This document shows, piece by piece, positions 60,463-64,000 of a DNA stretch of 64,000 nt (the first letter of the stretch is position 1; each line of letters begins with the position of its first letter). This DNA is from Pardosa pseudoannulata (lineage: Eukaryota; Arthropoda; Arachnida; Araneae; Lycosidae). Under the pieces are notes generated by a model. The model saw nothing but the letters and a program-made list of their open reading frames with translations. It searched no databases and was not told the origin of the DNA. The DNA lies in the NCBI GenBank assembly GCA_032207245.1, contig CM063510.1:154025521-154089520 (forward strand), read 5' to 3'. The position numbers and the translations under genes are program-made.

Positions 60463-63409
60463 TTTCCATACTTTCTGATGAGATTCGAGGAATATGAAGT
60501 TCACACTTAGATTGAAAGCATTGGAAGTCTGCATTTTTTAAAAATTTTATTTGATCATAACGTTGCAACTTAATTTTCATATAGTCTCTTTTAAGCAAAA
60601 AATGCAATTTTTATTTATTGCTTACAAACTCTTTCTGGACTCAAATATTCTTATTCATTACTCAAATACGACTTGACTCAAATATGTCACATTAATATTT
60701 TATACATACTTTAAGCATAATATCATTCTTTGCATTGTATTCTTAGCTTAATATTCTTATTTATTAAAACAAAATCCTTATAAAAACTAGTTATTTCTGC
60801 AATCAACGAAGTATCTCTTATCATTTGCTGTAAAATTAAAATTTCATCAATAATACTACTTTTTTGGTATTAAATGATGCAAGAACACAATTATAACACA
60901 AAAGTTTTCCAACAACCAAAATTAAATTAATTAAGAATTGTAAAACAAAAAGGAAGTGCGAACCTTTTTAGACGACTTTGAACGCGAGAATCAAAAGAAA
61001 AATTTATTGGCTCCACTTATTAAAAAATTCTAAATTTAAGGCCGTGCTAACCAAAATCGTTTAACGGCTAACCGCGATTAACACACTGTGCCAACTAATG
61101 GTGGGACGCAATTCTCCGTTTAAACAGAGATTAATCGCGGTTATTGTTAAACGACTTTGGCCCTTATTCCTACTTTAGGTTTAAACCTAAGGATTCCACC
61201 TCAAAATGCGTGTGGCAAATGAAGACTGCATTGATTAATTACGATTTCAGCTAATCAAAGATTAAACACTTTGCAACCGAACTAGAGAGTTAATCAGCGT
61301 GAGAAAACATTGACTTGACGATTACCTCTATTTCGCTATAATTAAATACATAGTTAATCTCTGACTTGTTATAACGGTAAAACCCGGCTTCTGTCCTATA
61401 GATTTATAACGTGAAATTGGTTTTTATAAAAGGCTTTACACTTTTGTTAATTTGGGTTATCTCTAAATTTTTTGAAAAAGGAAAATATACTTGTATGCAA
61501 GTTCAAAACAACTAATTTGTTGGAATACATCTCAACTTTTGAAATCTACTCTCAACCTTGCAGCAATGAACTGAAAATAATACGGAAACGTGTAGCATAA
61601 ACAGTTTTAAGTAAATTTTAACATAATTTAATGTTTTATTATCTAGTGTTAATGCTGTCTGTATCGCGGTTCTATGGTGTCACGTTTTTTCCTGTACTCA
61701 CCACTTCGTCGAGCGTCATTCAGAACTACGTGTTTCTGTTACTTTGATCTAAGGTAAATACACACTAATTCTTTTTTAACGTTTTAGCGGACAGTGGTTT
61801 AGTAGTAAAACCACCTTATAAACATCTTTTTTTTTTAATTTTACTTTTTGGAGTACTTTACTTTATTTTTATATAATTATTTACGGCTCCAATGGAAGCC
61901 AATGATGTAGAATCGAGAGTTTCTGCAATTAAAAAAAACTTTTGAGACATGGATGATTTTCGATTTTTTTTATGTTTTTGACATCGTAAATTTACAACAG
62001 ATGATAGCTCTACACCTAATTTATTTTTTCCTTTGAAATATATGTATTTAAACTTGCTTACGACGGCAAATAAAAGTATCTATACAAACAACATTTATAA
62101 ACTGTTAAGCTATTTATTTATTAAAACATTTTAAGAATTATTATTTATTGTTCTACCAGTATAGTTAAACTTTTAAAAAAGCATAATGTTCAATCTGTAC
62201 AAGGAGAGGGTTAGACAGTTAAACCACTTCTGAAACCCTAATTAGGTATCCTCTAAGGCAAACCCTCCTAAGGACTGTAAAGAAAACTTATATTTTACAT
62301 TTACAGTTCCTAGATAACATTTATAAACTAATTTAATTAAATTCCCATGAATTTATTTTGGTGACCGTTAAAGGGTTAAAAGTTTGTAAATTATTGCGCT
62401 GTCCCCACCCCCCGGTTTCGCACGACTGAGTCAATATAAGAGAATGTTAAATTTAAAAATATCGAGTTCTTTAAATCGGCTCATATTATAATCACGGGTG
62501 AAAAATTGGAAATTTGTATCTTCAATGTTTTTAAGTTTATGCATATAATTTCATTTATAGGAGGCCCTTTTTTAAATTAATGAGCACTGTAAATGGCTTT
62601 TATTCCATGTTTGTTTTCCTCTAAATTGTATGCATTCATAATACTGAAGTTATTCTATGTATTTTATGTTGAAGATACAAGCGTTAAGTTTTGTATAGAG
62701 CTATTTTATAATATATAAGATAACACTGTGAATAAGCCAAAAGTTGATTCATTATGTTATATACTGATATAAAGTAAAAAAACTGTCTAAATGCTTCGTT
62801 TTGCTATGAGTAATGTTTTAATAAAATACAAATCGAGAAATATCTAAAAATTCGTTTACAAACTTATGTAGTGAGCTTAAATAGATCTCAAAGAGTATTT
62901 TAAACTAAAAATATTAATACTTGAGATTCCAATATTTACAGTTAAGGCTTCAAATAAACTTGTTTATTTTAAAAATTATCACATGCCCTTAAAACTAAAC
63001 GGGTGTTGGGTGCACAAAGTTTTAAGCACGATATCATGACCGTTATGTTTTTTTCAAATTAATTGAACTGAACAATTCGTTAACCAATGTCTATAAATGA
63101 CATATTCGTAATATTTTCTTGCTATACAGTCTATCCCGTTCATTTGAAAAAGTTTTATTTTAATTACTACCGAAAATACAAAAACCATTATGTAAGTATG
63201 CAGTGTTGTCAATGTGGCAGTGGAAACCCTCATTTATTGTATTTTTATCTTGCCTTTTAATGCAAGTAATTCCTTGTCTTAAAAATTAAAGTGGAGATTT
63301 TTTAACATTTTTTAATTTTATGCGGAATGATTTCCTTAAATACCAAGAAGAGATTGAAAACGTCGTGTATTCTTCATACAATTCACTTTTCCCATAATAA
63401 AAGTTTAGT
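60463..63409. other. AT-rich intergenic stretch
   Basis: No gene recognised. It contains the inverted repeat at 61048-61165. Confidence 0.5.
61048..61165. repeat. Inverted repeat with about 30-bp arms
   Basis: CCAAAATCGTTTAAC..AACCGCGATTAA (61048-61080) pairs with TTAATCGCGGTTATTGTTAA and ACGACTTTGG (61131-61165). Probably MITE ends. A second palindrome, TAGGTTTAAACCTA, follows. Confidence 0.8.
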
Positions 63410-63640
63410 TTAACACGTTGTATGTACTAGTACGTATTCTGACGATTGATACTTGAGCACGGGTCACATACTAGTACGGGTCAGTGTAACAGCATGGTTT
63501 GTTTGTGAAAACAAAAATAACGGTATATAAAGGAAAACGAAGCCTAATGTTCTTGTGTACTACATAGATTCTAGAAAAATATAGAAAAATAAAAACTAGT
63601 TTTTACATTATTAGTTTTGATTGCTCCTTTCAGTGTTTAT
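63410..63640 (-). mobile_element. TTAA MITE family 'GTACTAGTAC', truncated inverted copy
   Basis: Inverted right end: TTAACACGTTGTATGTACTA, both palindromes and TAAAAACTAGTTTTTA, then loss of similarity. Confidence 0.8.
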
Positions 63641-63724
63641 CCTATACTATAATACGAGGAATGGTTGTCAAGTCGAAAATCGCCCCAGAATTAATAAACT
63701 GTAGTAAACTTGGGGATCTGGGGT

Positions 63725-63910
63725 TTTTGGTCACGAGGAATCGATTGGCATCGGTTTTGACGCGCTAAGGTCACGTAGTTCGGCGCTACAGATAGGGCCG
63801 GGTTCGAACCCCGGTGCGGGCAAACTTTTTTCTCATGCGTCCAAACCGAGTGAAAATTGGTACCCGGGGGTTTTCGACCACGAGGAATCGATTGGCTGTA
63901 GTTCTGACGA
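63725..63910 (+). mobile_element. tRNA-like fragment between 40-bp direct repeats
   Basis: The B-box phrase CCGGGTTCGAACCCCGG lies between two copies of CACGAGGAATCGATTGGC (about 63733 and 63881). Likely SINE or terminal-repeat derived. The window ends close by. Confidence 0.45.
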
Positions 63911-64000
63911 ATTAATAATAATAATAATAAAAGTCTTTATTGATTTGTCTTTATTCCTTGATATCGGTTTCCATTTTTATTTTCTATCAACTCTAAATAT

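Overview
The window is eukaryotic and almost certainly arthropod DNA. It is AT-rich, with long introns, GT-AG splice sites, tRNA-derived SINEs and many DNA-transposon remnants. An arachnid (spider-like) genome is my best guess from the repeat load and intron size, but no marker in the window settles the species.

One gene dominates. The 3' part of an obscurin/Unc-89 gene runs on the + strand from the left edge to about 50.99 kb. I could chain 25 exons (1423-50809). Every junction keeps the reading frame, giving 1226 codons and a stop. The encoded C-terminal part reads Ig, Ig, protein kinase-like domain 1, a linker of about 210 residues, Ig, Fn3, a short linker, kinase-like domain 2, and a short tail. 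This is the order known for the C-terminus of invertebrate UNC-89/obscurin, the giant M-line protein of muscle sarcomeres. The SH3, RhoGEF and remaining Ig domains would lie upstream, outside the window. Both kinase domains lack the catalytic Asp of the HRD motif (HLG in domain 1, YFE in domain 2), so both look like pseudokinases. The two kinase domains share three intron positions in identical phase, which points to an old duplication of a split kinase module.

The introns (1-50.8 kb) are packed with repeats: a Tigger/pogo-like element with a nested SINE (0.1-1.1 kb), a 360-bp tandem array of hairpin units (9.8-11.2 kb), a second pogo-like element (11.5-13.1 kb), a (TATATG)n block (16.5-16.9 kb), a run of TTAA-flanked piggyBac-like elements (21.3-23.6 kb), a 94-bp minisatellite abutting a splice acceptor (26.6-27.4 kb), a truncated piggyBac transposase gene (27.8-28.7 kb), a LINE 3' end split by a mariner (28.9-30.4 kb), hairpin-bearing MITEs (34.2-35.3 kb), a long-inverted-repeat element (36.8-37.3 kb), Tc1 and mariner relics (39.2 and 41.3 kb), an LTR-like insertion (42.1 kb) and several SINEs.

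Downstream of the gene (51-64 kb) I see no convincing second gene. There are SINEs, more TTAA-ended elements including two with piggyBac-like N-terminal coding remnants, microsatellites, and a few less AT-rich patches (52.5, 56.0 and 57.0-57.6 kb) that could be conserved non-coding DNA. The most unusual signal is that several unrelated TTAA element families carry a pair of short palindromes just inside one end.
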